DNA of 64,000 bases from Pyrinomonadaceae bacterium (GCA_028284415.1 JANQRU010000007.1:496001-560000); one strand, 5' to 3'. Counted from the first letter of the stretch, positions 27,125 to 36,026 are shown. Program-made: numbers and translations. Notes: a model not told the origin generated them from the letters alone.

Positions 27125-27901
27125 ATGAAGTATTTTTTATTAACCGCAGTTTTAATCATTTCCCTATTTTCAATCAGTTTTGCTCAGGGAAAAGATTATT
27201 CAAAAAAATATAAAAAGGCTAAAGAAGTTAGTTTCAAGTCAACGGATGGCGTAAACCTTTTTGGCGACATTTATATGTCTAAAAAGGGCAAGTCTGCCCC
27301 CTTGATAATGCTTTTTCATCAGGGAGGAGGTGATGCACGAGGCGAATATAAACCTCTAATCCCTAAGCTCCTAAAGAAAAATTACAATGTCATTGCAGTT
27401 GATCTGCGAACAGGCGGAAACCGTTTCGGGAGTGAAAACCGAACCGTCGCAAAATTAGGCGATAAAAAATACACATATTGCGATGCATATCCCGATTTGG
27501 AAGCAACTCTTAAATTCGTTAATAGCAAAGGATTCACTGGAAAGAAAATAGCTTGGGGGAGTAGTTTTAGTGCAGCTTTAGTGTTTCAGTTAGCAGCCAA
27601 ACACGGAGAAGATTTAGCTGCGATCTTAGCATTTTCACCCGCTTCAGGAGGACCAATGACTCCTTGTAAACCATCTCTGTATGCTGCTGATGTAAAAATT
27701 CCCGCACTTGCACTTCGTCCGAGACGCGAAATGAGAACAGGAGAAGCACAGTTCGCTAATTTCAAGAAATACAATATAAAAACATATGTCTCTGAAAATG
27801 GTGTCCACGGTTCATCAATGCTTAACGCCGATAGAGTTGAAGGAAGCGTCAAAGAACACTGGGAAGCAGTAATGAAATTTATAAATTCAGTTCTCAAATA
27901 G
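27125..27901 (+). CDS. Secreted alpha/beta hydrolase, dienelactone-hydrolase-like
   Basis: The 258-residue protein has a signal peptide MKYFLLTAVLIISLFSISFA with cleavage expected after AQG. The hydrolase follows, with APLIMLFHQGGGDARGEY near residues 60-77 and the nucleophile elbow GSSFSAAL (GxSxS) near 149. A late His in NGVHGSSML near 223 completes the expected triad. The substrate is unknown; the family includes dienelactone hydrolases and peptidases. A perfect bidirectional terminator follows within 2 bases of the stop. Confidence 0.8.
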   Translation: MKYFLLTAVLIISLFSISFAQGKDYSKKYKKAKEVSFKSTDGVNLFGDIYMSKKGKSAPLIMLFHQGGGDARGEYKPLIPKLLKKNYNVIAVDLRTGGNRFGSENRTVAKLGDKKYTYCDAYPDLEATLKFVNSKGFTGKKIAWGSSFSAALVFQLAAKHGEDLAAILAFSPASGGPMTPCKPSLYAADVKIPALALRPRREMRTGEAQFANFKKYNIKTYVSENGVHGSSMLNADRVEGSVKEHWEAVMKFINSVLK

Positions 27902-27902
27902 C

Positions 27903-27945
27903 AAAAAAGTGGGCAATTCTATCCGAAGAATTGCCCACTTTTTTT
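27903..27945. terminator. Bidirectional terminator, perfect 18-base stem
   Basis: AAAAAAGTGGGCAATTCT (27903-27920) pairs exactly with AGAATTGCCCACTTTTTT (27927-27944). The flanking A- and T-runs suit both the right-going hydrolase and the left-going gene at 27966. Confidence 0.92.
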
Positions 27946-27965
27946 ACTGTGTAAATTTTATCTTT

Positions 27966-28889
27966 TTATTGTTTTACCCAAATAACTCCTTCGTTCAAAC
28001 GTATCAATCGTCCATCCTCGGCAATATCACCAATCTTTTTCCCTTTATGATAGATAGAATTGTTTAAAACTGTTCCTTTGTCTTTTCTATTTCCGATTCC
28101 TGTATCGAAAGTAAAAATTTGTCCATCCTGAGTTATTTCCATGGGGATAGTTCCCACTTTTCCATTCTTAAAATAAACCAACCAAGTTCCGGTCAAATCA
28201 ACAATTTTGCGGTTCGATACAGTTCCCGTATTTGTTTTGTTAGAACGATTACCCTTGCAGTAATTCATTGCTGTCTGCCAATTTTTATTTTGGTTTATTT
28301 GCGAATTAAAACAGGCAATCAGAGCATTTGGATTTTTTGTTCCCGCACAAAGTTTTCGTACATTTGCATCTGCCCAACGCTTACTGCCATTTTTGGTCCA
28401 GGCAACTCTTCCCTGCACCATATTGAAGCATTGTTGTTCCAGAGAAATAGTTCGCTGGGGTTTTATCGTGCGGGTTGGAGTTGTTGCACGGCGTGGCATT
28501 GTTGTCCTTTTTGGGGTTGAAGTTGGTCTCGGTTGTGTTCGAGTAGATGTCGTCTTCGGTTTTGGCTTTGGTTTTGGAGTATCTTTGGTCCAAAAACTTT
28601 TGTCAGCCCAATTAATTCGATTGCCACCATTCAGGATTGTCCCCGAGGCAGTCGAATTTCGCCAAGTGATCTTGTTACCTCGGATTACTGCCGTCACGCG
28701 ACTTCCGGCAATACTGATCGTCGTAACTCCATTAATTTGAAATATCTTAACTTTATAAGAAGTGACCTTTGTCCCATTCGGTCTGTATTCAGTCCAAGTT
28801 CCCTTCAAATTAGGAACCGACTGAGCAAAAGAAATTAATGCAAATGTAAAAATCAATGTGACTGAAAAAATTAGTTTGGATTTATTCAT
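27966..28889 (-). CDS. Secreted modular protein with Cys-rich module (paralogue A)
   Basis: The 307-residue exported protein has a signal peptide (residues 1-22, ending ALISFAQS). Domain 1 (about 25-105) starts LKGTWTEYRPNG, like a lipocalin or beta-barrel fold. A low-complexity Lys/Pro/Thr/Arg linker spans about 106-148. A Cys-rich helical module of about 60 residues follows (CFNMVQGRVAWTKNGSKRW, then LCAGTKNPNALIACF and a last Cys). A C-terminal beta domain (DLTGTWLVYFKNGKVGTIPM) repeats the first theme. Paralogue B at 30256-31173 has the same order. I do not recognise the family, and a surface-binding or carbohydrate-binding role is only a guess. Confidence 0.8.
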   Translation of the reverse strand: MNKSKLIFSVTLIFTFALISFAQSVPNLKGTWTEYRPNGTKVTSYKVKIFQINGVTTISIAGSRVTAVIRGNKITWRNSTASGTILNGGNRINWADKSFWTKDTPKPKPKPKTTSTRTQPRPTSTPKRTTMPRRATTPTRTIKPQRTISLEQQCFNMVQGRVAWTKNGSKRWADANVRKLCAGTKNPNALIACFNSQINQNKNWQTAMNYCKGNRSNKTNTGTVSNRKIVDLTGTWLVYFKNGKVGTIPMEITQDGQIFTFDTGIGNRKDKGTVLNNSIYHKGKKIGDIAEDGRLIRLNEGVIWVKQ

Positions 28890-29004
28890 AATAATTATTT
28901 GTATAGAAAGCTTTTATAATTTATAACACACCCATTAATTTATCTTTAAATTTCCTTGCTTATTTAGGAATCAAATTCTACAGACTAACAGTTTCATAAA
29001 GCTG

Positions 29005-29040
29005 ATAATGCCAGAAGAAACATAGGCTTTTGGCATTATT
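29005..29040. promoter_or_regulatory. Imperfect hairpin in the divergent promoter region
   Basis: ATAATGCCAGAAG (29005-29017) pairs with CTTTTGGCATTAT (29027-29039), one G-T wobble apart from perfect. It lies between divergent genes at 28889 and 29177, so it is not at a gene end and could be an operator or leader element. Confidence 0.35.
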
Positions 29041-29176
29041 GTTTGTGTGCTTCACATTTTTCAGAAATGAAACTCTGCAAAAAAGTAAATTCCTTAACGT
29101 CTTATAAACGGAAGACTTATGATGTTATCCCTCAATTCATAAGTAGATCATAAATAAAGGAGAGGATTTATTTTTA

Positions 29177-30193
29177 ATGAAAAAGGTTTTTATACTAACT
29201 ATTAGCACATTATTTTTGTTTAGCATGAGCGTGAATGCTCAGATGCGTAGTTTTGTTGGAAATTGGGTAAATACAAACTCAAATACAAGTGGAATGACCA
29301 GATTAGTAGTTTCAGCAAGCGGAAACAGAGCTTATATTCACGCTTGGGGACAATGCAGTCCGAGAGACTGTGACTGGGGCAGAACTAACGCAACCAAATT
29401 TTATACGGGAGTTTCATCAAATGTCGTTTCAGGATTAATGGGCAATTACTCACAATCGGGTATCCGCCGAATGATAATTTTGAAAAAATTGCGCGGAAAT
29501 CTTTTGCAAGCTCAAGTTTTGAAAACATTCTCAGGTAATAGCCGCCAGAACACGATTCAGACCTACACATTCCGCAAAACCCGCAGTGCAGTATTAGGAA
29601 CTCCTGTTGTCGTTTCACCAAGAAATAATGCTCGTTTTACAAACTATCCGCGTCGCACAACGCTTGATTGGCGACCTGTTCGCGGAGCAACGGCTTATGG
29701 TGTTGAAGTTGAATACTATGATCCTAGGAGCAGAAGTTGGGTTGGAAATTATAAATCCGCAACAATCCGTACAACAAATTACACGTTTAATTTTATTGGC
29801 GACCAACCAGGTAGGTGGCGTGTTTGGGCAATCAGAGGAAACACAAATAGCAGGAAATCAGCTTGGCGAACATTCAGTTACAGAACTACTTCGGCAATTT
29901 TGAGAGCACCTGTGCAGGTTTCACCAAGAAACGGAATTGTCTATAACCGCTTTCCAAGAACAACTACTGTGACTTGGCGACCAGTTGGTGGAGCCGCACA
30001 TTATATGGTCGAGATTGAGTACTTTGCAAATGGACGTTGGATTGGAAACTACAAATTAGATCGTTCAAATGACACACGCCACGTTTTTCGATTCGTCGGT
30101 GCTCAACCAGGACGCTGGAGAGTTTGGGCAGTAAACTCAAGAGGCGTTGCAGGCAGAAAGTCAGGATGGCGAACATTTAGATATACTCGCTAA
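29177..30193 (+). CDS. Secreted protein with two fibronectin-III-like repeats
   Basis: The 338-residue exported protein has a signal peptide MKKVFILTISTLFLFSMSVNA. An N-terminal beta domain (about 25-130) contains AYIHAWGQCSPRDCDWGR with a conserved Cys pair. Two C-terminal repeats (about 145-238 and 245-338) each begin with a VSPRN-type block and contain WRPV and PGRWRVWA. They look like fibronectin-III or related beta-sandwich modules. It is Arg/Tyr/Trp-rich, as expected for a binding protein. GGAGAGG upstream supports the start. It lies between two inward-facing paralogue genes and may share their function. Confidence 0.8.
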   Translation: MKKVFILTISTLFLFSMSVNAQMRSFVGNWVNTNSNTSGMTRLVVSASGNRAYIHAWGQCSPRDCDWGRTNATKFYTGVSSNVVSGLMGNYSQSGIRRMIILKKLRGNLLQAQVLKTFSGNSRQNTIQTYTFRKTRSAVLGTPVVVSPRNNARFTNYPRRTTLDWRPVRGATAYGVEVEYYDPRSRSWVGNYKSATIRTTNYTFNFIGDQPGRWRVWAIRGNTNSRKSAWRTFSYRTTSAILRAPVQVSPRNGIVYNRFPRTTTVTWRPVGGAAHYMVEIEYFANGRWIGNYKLDRSNDTRHVFRFVGAQPGRWRVWAVNSRGVAGRKSGWRTFRYTR

Positions 30194-30215
30194 ATTCTCA
30201 CATATTTGAACAGGT

Positions 30216-30257
30216 AAAATGGACGAAAAGTTTACAGGACTTTTCGTCCATTTTTTT
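30216..30257. terminator. Bidirectional terminator, perfect 16-base stem
   Basis: AAAATGGACGAAAAGT (30216-30231) pairs exactly with ACTTTTCGTCCATTTT (30239-30254), extended by T residues to 30257. It separates convergent genes ending at 30193 and 30256. Confidence 0.92.
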
Positions 30258-31173
30258 ATCTTTTTACCCAAATAGTGTCATTAGACATTCTTATCAATTT
30301 GCCATCATCAGAAATTTTACCAGTTAAGCTACCGCCGAAGTAGGCAGTATTTCTTGATATTCTTGCTGTTGCTTTAGTGTCTCCAATTCCAGTATCAAAT
30401 GTGAAGGTTCGACCATTTTGCACAATAGTAGATGTAACTGATGCAACTTTTCCATCGGCAAAATATACAGTCCATTCGCCAGTTAGATTAATTCTGTTAT
30501 TTGTGGAAACCGGTAATCCTGTATTTGTTCGTTTAGGCGAGTTGCGTTTGCAATAATTCCTTGCAGTTGTCCAATTTTTGTTTTGGTTGATTTGAGATTT
30601 GAAACAAGCCACTAATGCACTTGGATTTTTTGTTCCCGCACAAAGACTTCTCACATTATTGTCTGCCCAACGTTTGCTTCCATTTTTTCTCCAAGCAACT
30701 TTTCCTTGCACCATATTGAAGCATCTTTGCTCAACTGAAACTCTTTTGGGTACAGGATCTATCGGTGGCAAAGTTTTTTTTGAAGTTGTTCTTTGTGGGG
30801 GTGGCGTAGTTCTTGGAGTTGGACGAGTTGATGGTCTAGTTTTCGGCTTAGGCTTTGAAGTAATTTGTTTTACCCAAAAACTTCCATCTGCCCAGTTAAT
30901 TCTATTACCGTTATTTACAATCGTTCCAGAAGCATTCGAGTTTCGCCAAGTGATCTTGTTTCCTCTAATTATTGCAGTTACACGGCTTCCAGCCATGCTA
31001 ATTGTCGTAACTCCATTGATTTGAAAAATTTTAACCTTGTAGGCTGTAACTTTCTTACCACCGGCTCTATATTCCGTCCAGGTTCCTTTCAAATTGGGTT
31101 TTGATTGCGAAAATACAATAATCGAAAAAGCAAAGATCAATGCGATAGATGATATTAATTTTGATTTATTCAT
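30256..31173 (-). CDS. Secreted modular protein with Cys-rich module (paralogue B)
   Basis: The 305-residue protein is a close relative of 27966-28889. It has the same signal peptide type (MNKSKLISSIALIFAFSIIVFS), the same N-terminal LKGTWTEYRAGG domain, a Lys/Pro/Thr linker and the same Cys-rich module (CFNMVQGKVAWRKNGSKRW, LCAGTKNPSALVACF). The C-terminal domain is NLTGEWTVYFADGKVASVTS. The N-terminal 100 residues and the Cys module are the most alike; the linkers and tails have diverged. Both end in IWVK. A recent local duplication followed by divergence is the simplest reading. The function is unknown. Confidence 0.8.
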   Translation of the reverse strand: MNKSKLISSIALIFAFSIIVFSQSKPNLKGTWTEYRAGGKKVTAYKVKIFQINGVTTISMAGSRVTAIIRGNKITWRNSNASGTIVNNGNRINWADGSFWVKQITSKPKPKTRPSTRPTPRTTPPPQRTTSKKTLPPIDPVPKRVSVEQRCFNMVQGKVAWRKNGSKRWADNNVRSLCAGTKNPSALVACFKSQINQNKNWTTARNYCKRNSPKRTNTGLPVSTNNRINLTGEWTVYFADGKVASVTSTIVQNGRTFTFDTGIGDTKATARISRNTAYFGGSLTGKISDDGKLIRMSNDTIWVKR

Positions 31174-31307
31174 AACTGTTTTGTATGGGGAGATTTTTAG
31201 AAAATTATCTAATTTTATAGCATATTTTTCTATTATGTATTAAATATTCATCCAATTTCAGAATTCTCTTTGCGTTTTTGCCATTCTATGCGGTTAAATC
31301 TTTATTT

Positions 31308-32363
31308 ATGAGCGACACAAAACCGATTCGCAAAGGCGAAGAATTAGACACAAAAAAACTTGCAGATTATTTAAGTAAAAACATGCCTAAAACTGATGGA
31401 GAAATTGAAATTTCACAATTTCCCGCCGGTGCTTCAAATCTAACTTACTGCATTAAAATTGGCGGAAACGAATCTGTTTTACGCCGTCCGCCTTTTGGAA
31501 ATAAAGTTAAATCTGCACATGATATGTCGCGTGAATTCAATGTTTTATCAAAACTCTCAAAAGTTTATTCGCCTGCTCCAAAGCCTTTAGTTTATTGTGA
31601 CGATGAAAACATAATCGGTTCGGAGTTTTATCTTATGGAACGCCGAAAAGGTTTGATAATTCGTGGGAAATCACCGTCTGAGTTAGAAAATTCAAATGAT
31701 ATACAACGAAAGGTTTGTGAATCATTCATAGAAAACTTGGTTGAACTTCATTCTCTTGATTACAAAAAAGCTGGACTCGAAGATTTAGGAAAACCTGAAG
31801 GATATACAAAACGGCAAGTTGAAGGCTGGACGAAGCGTTATTACAATGCCAAGACTGACGAATGGAAAGAGTTGGAGTTTGCGATTGAATGGTTAAATGA
31901 AAACATTCCCAAAGATGATTCCGCTTCGCTGGTGCATAATGATTATAAATTCGACAACATTATGCTAAGCCCTAATGATTTGACTGAAATAACCGCGGTT
32001 CTCGATTGGGAAATGACGACAATCGGCTCGCCTTTGATGGATTTTGGCACGACGCTCGGCTATTGGATGTCAAAAGAAGTCGGCGAAGAAATGCTCTCGA
32101 TGCCATTTAATCCAAGAGTTTTGATGGAAAACATAACTCGCCAAGAATTAGCCGAAATGTATGCCGAAAAATCAGGCAAAGATTTATCAAACATACTTTA
32201 TTATTACGTCTTTGGAACATTCAAAATTGCCGTTATCGCTCAACAAATTTACTATCGCTTTGCAAAAGGTTTTACAAACGACAAACGCTTTGCAAACTTT
32301 AATTTGTTCGTCGCAACGCTTGGAAAAATTGCGAATGGTGCGATTTATAAGAAAGGAATTTAA
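31308..32363 (+). CDS. Phosphotransferase-fold kinase, ACAD10/11-like
   Basis: The 351-residue protein has a protein-kinase-like APH fold. There is a nucleotide-binding loop ISQFPAGASNLTYCIKIGG near residues 36-54, a catalytic loop LVHNDYKFDNIML near 208-220 and a metal-binding VLDWEMTTIGSPLMDFG near 231. In human ACAD10/ACAD11 this domain is fused to an acyl-CoA dehydrogenase, and in LvaA-type systems it phosphorylates 4-hydroxyacyl-CoA. Here the dehydrogenase is a separate gene at 25777. The ATG at 31308 (MSDTKPIRKGEEL) is preferred to 31278. An antibiotic-resistance role is unlikely. Confidence 0.85.
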   Translation: MSDTKPIRKGEELDTKKLADYLSKNMPKTDGEIEISQFPAGASNLTYCIKIGGNESVLRRPPFGNKVKSAHDMSREFNVLSKLSKVYSPAPKPLVYCDDENIIGSEFYLMERRKGLIIRGKSPSELENSNDIQRKVCESFIENLVELHSLDYKKAGLEDLGKPEGYTKRQVEGWTKRYYNAKTDEWKELEFAIEWLNENIPKDDSASLVHNDYKFDNIMLSPNDLTEITAVLDWEMTTIGSPLMDFGTTLGYWMSKEVGEEMLSMPFNPRVLMENITRQELAEMYAEKSGKDLSNILYYYVFGTFKIAVIAQQIYYRFAKGFTNDKRFANFNLFVATLGKIANGAIYKKGI

Positions 32364-32397
32364 TAATTATTTTTCTCAAAGAAGAAACATTGAAAGT

Positions 32398-32739
32398 ATG
32401 CCTTATATTGAAATTGAAAAAGAGAATTACACTATCACAGTTTTTGCTGGCGAAAAGAAAAAGTTAAATAAAAAAGATGATAATGTTGATGTTCAAGTTA
32501 AGTTCGATAATGGTGATTTATATACAGCTACCTTTTTTACTTTAAAGAATCTTCAAACTCTATTTAATAAATATAAAAAAACGGGTGAATGTTCATCGGG
32601 TTTATATTTTTATTGTTCAGATATGATTTTGGTTGAAAATATGACTATTGAAAATATTGAGAAGACAATCTCTGACTTAATAAATGAAGATGAATTAACA
32701 TCAGCATTTGATTTTCATACTAAAGAATCTAGATTATAA
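32398..32739 (+). CDS. Small soluble protein of unknown function
   Basis: The 113-residue protein begins MPYIEIEKENYTITVF. It contains a beta-strand region with FDNGDLYTATFFTLKNLQ near residues 39-56 and three Cys residues near 66-77 (GECSSGLYFYCSD gives two). It is acidic, has no signal peptide, and has no family I can name. The longer frame from 32161 runs through the end of the kinase gene, so the ATG at 32398 is preferred. It sits 34 bases after the kinase stop and 15 before the GH1 start, probably in the same transcript. Confidence 0.6.
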   Translation: MPYIEIEKENYTITVFAGEKKKLNKKDDNVDVQVKFDNGDLYTATFFTLKNLQTLFNKYKKTGECSSGLYFYCSDMILVENMTIENIEKTISDLINEDELTSAFDFHTKESRL

Positions 32740-32754
32740 AGTTTTGAAGCAATT

Positions 32755-34164
32755 ATGAATAAACTTCTCAAAACATTACTTTCAGCATTGTCTGCTTTAC
32801 CGCTTGCTTATTTGGCTACCAATACTTATCTGCATTTCAAACATCCGCAAACAAAATGGGACTGGTCTGAAATTGATACGGAAGATTCAGAATTCCCTGA
32901 TGATTTTTTGTGGGGAACAGCGACGGCGGCTCATCAGGTTGAGGGCAATAATGAAAACTCAAATTGGGCAGCTTGGGAAAAGCAAAAGAACGAGAATGGC
33001 GAGCCCCGAATCAAAACTGGCGATGTTTCGGGCAAGGCGGCAAATCAATGGGAACTTTATGAAAAAGACATTGAATTGATGAAAGAATTGGGCGTTAATT
33101 CTTATAGGTTTTCACTTGCTTGGAGCAAGATCCAACCGGATAAAGATACTTTTAACGAAGACGCTTTGCAGCATTATGACGATGTGATCAATGCTCTGCT
33201 TAAAAACGGAATCGAGCCGATGATTACGCTTCATCATTTTACGCATCCTATTTGGTTTGAAGAACTTGGAGCGTTTGAAAACGAAGAAAATATCAAGTAT
33301 TTTGTTGAGTTTTCCCAACGAGTTTTTGCACGCTATAAAGATCGTGTGAAATATTGGTGTACTTTTAACGAGCCGAATGTTTACATAACGGGCGGATATT
33401 TCATAACCGAATTTCCACCCGGAATTTATAGTCCCGTAACTGCCGGAATTGTTTTTGAAAATATCTTAAAAGCTCACGTTAAAACCTACAAAGAACTAAA
33501 GAAACATGAACCAACTGTTCAAATTGGGATTGTCCAAAGCACTTTTCAATTTGAACCTTTACGTCGTTGGCATCTTGGCGATTGGGCAATTGCACGAATT
33601 TCGAGCAATATTTTTAATGAAACAACTTTAAGCTTTTTCCGAACGGGAACGATGAATTATCTCTTGCCATTTGAAACTTCTCGAAGTTACACGGATTTGG
33701 AAGCACCGAATACAATTGATTTTATCGGCTTAAATTATTATTCGCACCACGCATACAAATTTGATTTTGATTTTCGTAAAGCCACACAAAGCATCGCTGT
33801 TGAAGGCGAAGAAATGACAGATATGTCATACACCATTTACCCTGAAGGAATTTATCGAGCCATCGAAGAAGTTTCAAAACTCGGCAAGCCGATTATCATT
33901 ACTGAAAACGGAATCGCCGACGCCAAGGATGACCGTCGCGGAAAATTTATCAAACAAAGCCTTTATGCTGTTTCTAAAGCGATCAAAGATGGTTTTGACA
34001 TACGCGGTTATTACTATTGGTCTTTGATAGATAATTTTGAATGGGCAGAAGGCTATTCGATGAAATTCGGGCTTTACGAAGTTGATTTTGAAACGCAAGA
34101 AAGAAAACTGCGTGAAGGTTCAAAGGAATATATTGAAATAATCAAAAAATTCAACTCCAAGTAG
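32755..34164 (+). CDS. GH1-family beta-glucosidase
   Basis: The 469-residue retaining glycosidase starts with a hydrophobic helix (residues 5-25), so it is exported or membrane-anchored. The GH1 barrel then shows FPDDFLWGTATAAHQVEG near 44. The acid/base Glu lies in TFNEPNVY near 203 and the nucleophile Glu in ITENGIAD near 382. YYYWSLIDNFEWAEGYS near 420 completes the family signature. GH1 enzymes cleave beta-glucosides, galactosides or phospho-sugars. An N-terminal anchor is unusual, since many GH1 enzymes are cytoplasmic. Confidence 0.92.
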   Translation: MNKLLKTLLSALSALPLAYLATNTYLHFKHPQTKWDWSEIDTEDSEFPDDFLWGTATAAHQVEGNNENSNWAAWEKQKNENGEPRIKTGDVSGKAANQWELYEKDIELMKELGVNSYRFSLAWSKIQPDKDTFNEDALQHYDDVINALLKNGIEPMITLHHFTHPIWFEELGAFENEENIKYFVEFSQRVFARYKDRVKYWCTFNEPNVYITGGYFITEFPPGIYSPVTAGIVFENILKAHVKTYKELKKHEPTVQIGIVQSTFQFEPLRRWHLGDWAIARISSNIFNETTLSFFRTGTMNYLLPFETSRSYTDLEAPNTIDFIGLNYYSHHAYKFDFDFRKATQSIAVEGEEMTDMSYTIYPEGIYRAIEEVSKLGKPIIITENGIADAKDDRRGKFIKQSLYAVSKAIKDGFDIRGYYYWSLIDNFEWAEGYSMKFGLYEVDFETQERKLREGSKEYIEIIKKFNSK

Positions 34165-34182
34165 TAGGTTTCTAATTCAATT

Positions 34183-34926
34183 TTAGCTTTGAAATATTCT
34201 GAAAATAAAGGCAGTTATGAATAACATAGTCGCCAAACCTATATTTACAATAATCAATGAAAGAATGAACTGTAGTATCCCAAAATACCATTTTGATGGC
34301 TTAAAAAAATTATAATAAACCCAAAACCAATAAGGATATTTAAGAAATAAATCAGCAAGCAGAAAAACATTTTTATTTGTTTCAAATTCCAATATCAAAC
34401 CTAGGAAAAGCAGTATCATGTCACCGATCACAAGTTGCCCGATCAGATAAGCATTTAGAACTAAATTTTCAGCGAAATTATAATTCGATCGAATGTAAGC
34501 AATACAAGTACCGATAGTCATCGGCAAAATCATTATCACAATTATAATTTTGTAATATTCCTTCTGAATATATGCTGAGAGTTTAAATATGTCCTTTGTT
34601 AATTCTTGATTTTCCGTAACTTCCAAAGCGGGATTTTGAGCAAACATACTACTCAAAACAATGTAAACTCCGCACATAACCAAAACATAGACAAATGGGT
34701 TAATCAGCAGTTTCCTCTTACCTTTTAAGTATTGACGAATAGAGATTCCCGGACGCAAAAATAGAGACTTCATTGTCCCGAAAAATCCTTTTTCGATATT
34801 GAGGAGTTTGTGTGGAATTTCCTTACTCCATTCACGCATTGTGAAACGATGGGTTGAAGAACTTTGCCCACAGAGATTGCAAAATTCTCCCTCAAATTTG
34901 TTTTCACAATTCAGACAAACAATCAT
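34183..34926 (-). CDS. DUF3667 membrane protein with zinc-ribbon start
   Basis: The 247-residue protein begins with a paired C-x2-C motif (CLNCENKF, FCNLCGQSS), a likely small zinc ribbon. It then has the DUF3667 region SIRQYLKGKRKLLINPF near residues 64-80, followed by about four or five hydrophobic helices. The ATG at 34926 (MIVCLNC) is chosen over 34989, which would put an artificial hydrophobic leader before the zinc ribbon. Its function is unknown. It converges with the GH1 gene. Confidence 0.8.
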   Translation of the reverse strand: MIVCLNCENKFEGEFCNLCGQSSSTHRFTMREWSKEIPHKLLNIEKGFFGTMKSLFLRPGISIRQYLKGKRKLLINPFVYVLVMCGVYIVLSSMFAQNPALEVTENQELTKDIFKLSAYIQKEYYKIIIVIMILPMTIGTCIAYIRSNYNFAENLVLNAYLIGQLVIGDMILLFLGLILEFETNKNVFLLADLFLKYPYWFWVYYNFFKPSKWYFGILQFILSLIIVNIGLATMLFITAFIFRIFQS

Positions 34927-35140
34927 AAATATAAGTAAAAAAAAGAGTTTTGTATTAATAAGTGTAAGAAATGAAAAAGAGATTAACAAATAAACAGGAA
35001 CTGCTATTTGTTAATCAACTTGAATCTTCACGCTTGAATATGACACTCCGAAAAAGTATCACAGCTAATCTCTCACACACATAAAAGTTACATATTCTAA
35101 ACAAGTTTTACACAATAAATCTTAATGGAGTGATAAATAA

Positions 35141-35635
35141 ATGTTTAGAAAATTACTTTCAGTTTTAACAATTAGTTCATTTCTTTTAGTTTCGAGCAGT
35201 TTGGTTTTTGCACAATCAAAAAAAGATTGGTCAGCGGTCGAAAGTCTTGTAAATGAAGAAGTTGCAGTAAAAACAAGAAGTGGAATGAAATATGGTGTTA
35301 TCAAGTCTGTAGATTCAAATAGTTTGGTTTTGAGAATAGCGGGTAAAAACTCTCTTACAAACAATGAGCAAAGATATAGTCGAAGTGATGTCAGAAAAGT
35401 TTGGCGAGCATTGCTTTTTGTAAACGGAAGAAATATTGGAAAAGGGGCTTTGATTGGAGCTGGTGTTGGTGCAGGAGCAGGATCAATTTATCTAGCATCT
35501 GATTCTGCCAAAGGCGACGGTCAAGCGGCAATAGCTCCTTTTGCATTAGCTATTTACGGAGCTGGAATTGGTGGAGTGATTGGATTTTTTGCTAAGAAAA
35601 AACATAAAAAGCTAACCTTAATTTATAAGAGATAG
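35141..35635 (+). CDS. Exported small protein with glycine-zipper-like hydrophobic segment
   Basis: The 164-residue protein has a clear signal peptide (MFRKLLSVLTISSFLLVSSSLVFA) and a short beta-rich part with KYGVIKSVDSNSLVLRI near residues 50-66, resembling an Sm/SH3-like barrel. A Gly/Ala-rich hydrophobic region (GALIGAGVGAGAGS near 108, then GAGIGGVIGFFAKK near 145) comes last. The glycine-rich parts resemble membrane-inserting glycine-zipper segments. GGAG with a 10-base spacer supports the start. The function is unknown. Confidence 0.7.
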   Translation: MFRKLLSVLTISSFLLVSSSLVFAQSKKDWSAVESLVNEEVAVKTRSGMKYGVIKSVDSNSLVLRIAGKNSLTNNEQRYSRSDVRKVWRALLFVNGRNIGKGALIGAGVGAGAGSIYLASDSAKGDGQAAIAPFALAIYGAGIGGVIGFFAKKKHKKLTLIYKR

Positions 35636-35666
35636 ATTCAACCTTGTTATTCAAGAATTTAAAGGA

Positions 35667-35735
35667 AGCCGCAAATGACATTACTTTTTGTTTAAAGTTA
35701 ATTTTATTAGTGTAGATTTGCGGCTAGTTATTTTT
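35667..35735. terminator. Long-loop stem between convergent genes
   Basis: AGCCGCAAAT (35667-35676) pairs exactly with ATTTGCGGCT (35716-35725), followed by a short T-rich run. The 39-base loop is longer than usual, so it is a weaker terminator candidate. Confidence 0.4.
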
Positions 35736-35747
35736 AGTACTTATTTT

Positions 35748-36026
35748 TTAACCTAAACGCAATGTTCCTTCTTCTTCAGTCTCGCCATCGTACCATTTGA
35801 TTTCTACTTCCAGACTATGCTGAGTTCCTTTTGTTCCTTTGTCTTCATCTTCAACCTGAATTTCTAAAACCAAATTCTCGGGCAAGTCCAAAATAAGTTC
35901 CTCATTACCTTTTTGTAAGATAACTTGTCCGGCATCAATTTTCTCGGCAAGTTGCCGTAAAAACTCACTAACTTCTGCCTTCGTTTTTCGTTCTTCACTC
36001 TTAAATAATCTAGTTTCTATGCCCAT
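35748..36026 (-). CDS. Amphi-Trp domain protein
   Basis: The 92-residue acidic protein has the amphi-Trp family layout: ETRLFKSEERKTKAEVSEFL at the start, DAGQVILQKGNEELILDLPE near residues 32-51 and VEIKWYDGETEE near 74. The family is small, cytosolic and of unknown function, found widely in bacteria and archaea. GGAGG upstream (35 to 40 bases left of the start on the reverse strand is AT-rich) gives a good SD. It is a single-gene unit. Confidence 0.85.
   Translation of the reverse strand: MGIETRLFKSEERKTKAEVSEFLRQLAEKIDAGQVILQKGNEELILDLPENLVLEIQVEDEDKGTKGTQHSLEVEIKWYDGETEEEGTLRLG

Noticed and set aside
31308..32363. Aminoglycoside resistance gene
   Set aside because: The kinase fold matches the ACAD10/11-like branch, and the neighbourhood is metabolic rather than resistance-related.
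32161..32397. Start of the small gene at 32161 inside the kinase gene
   Set aside because: It reads through the kinase C-terminus in another frame. The first family-like residues begin at the ATG at 32398.
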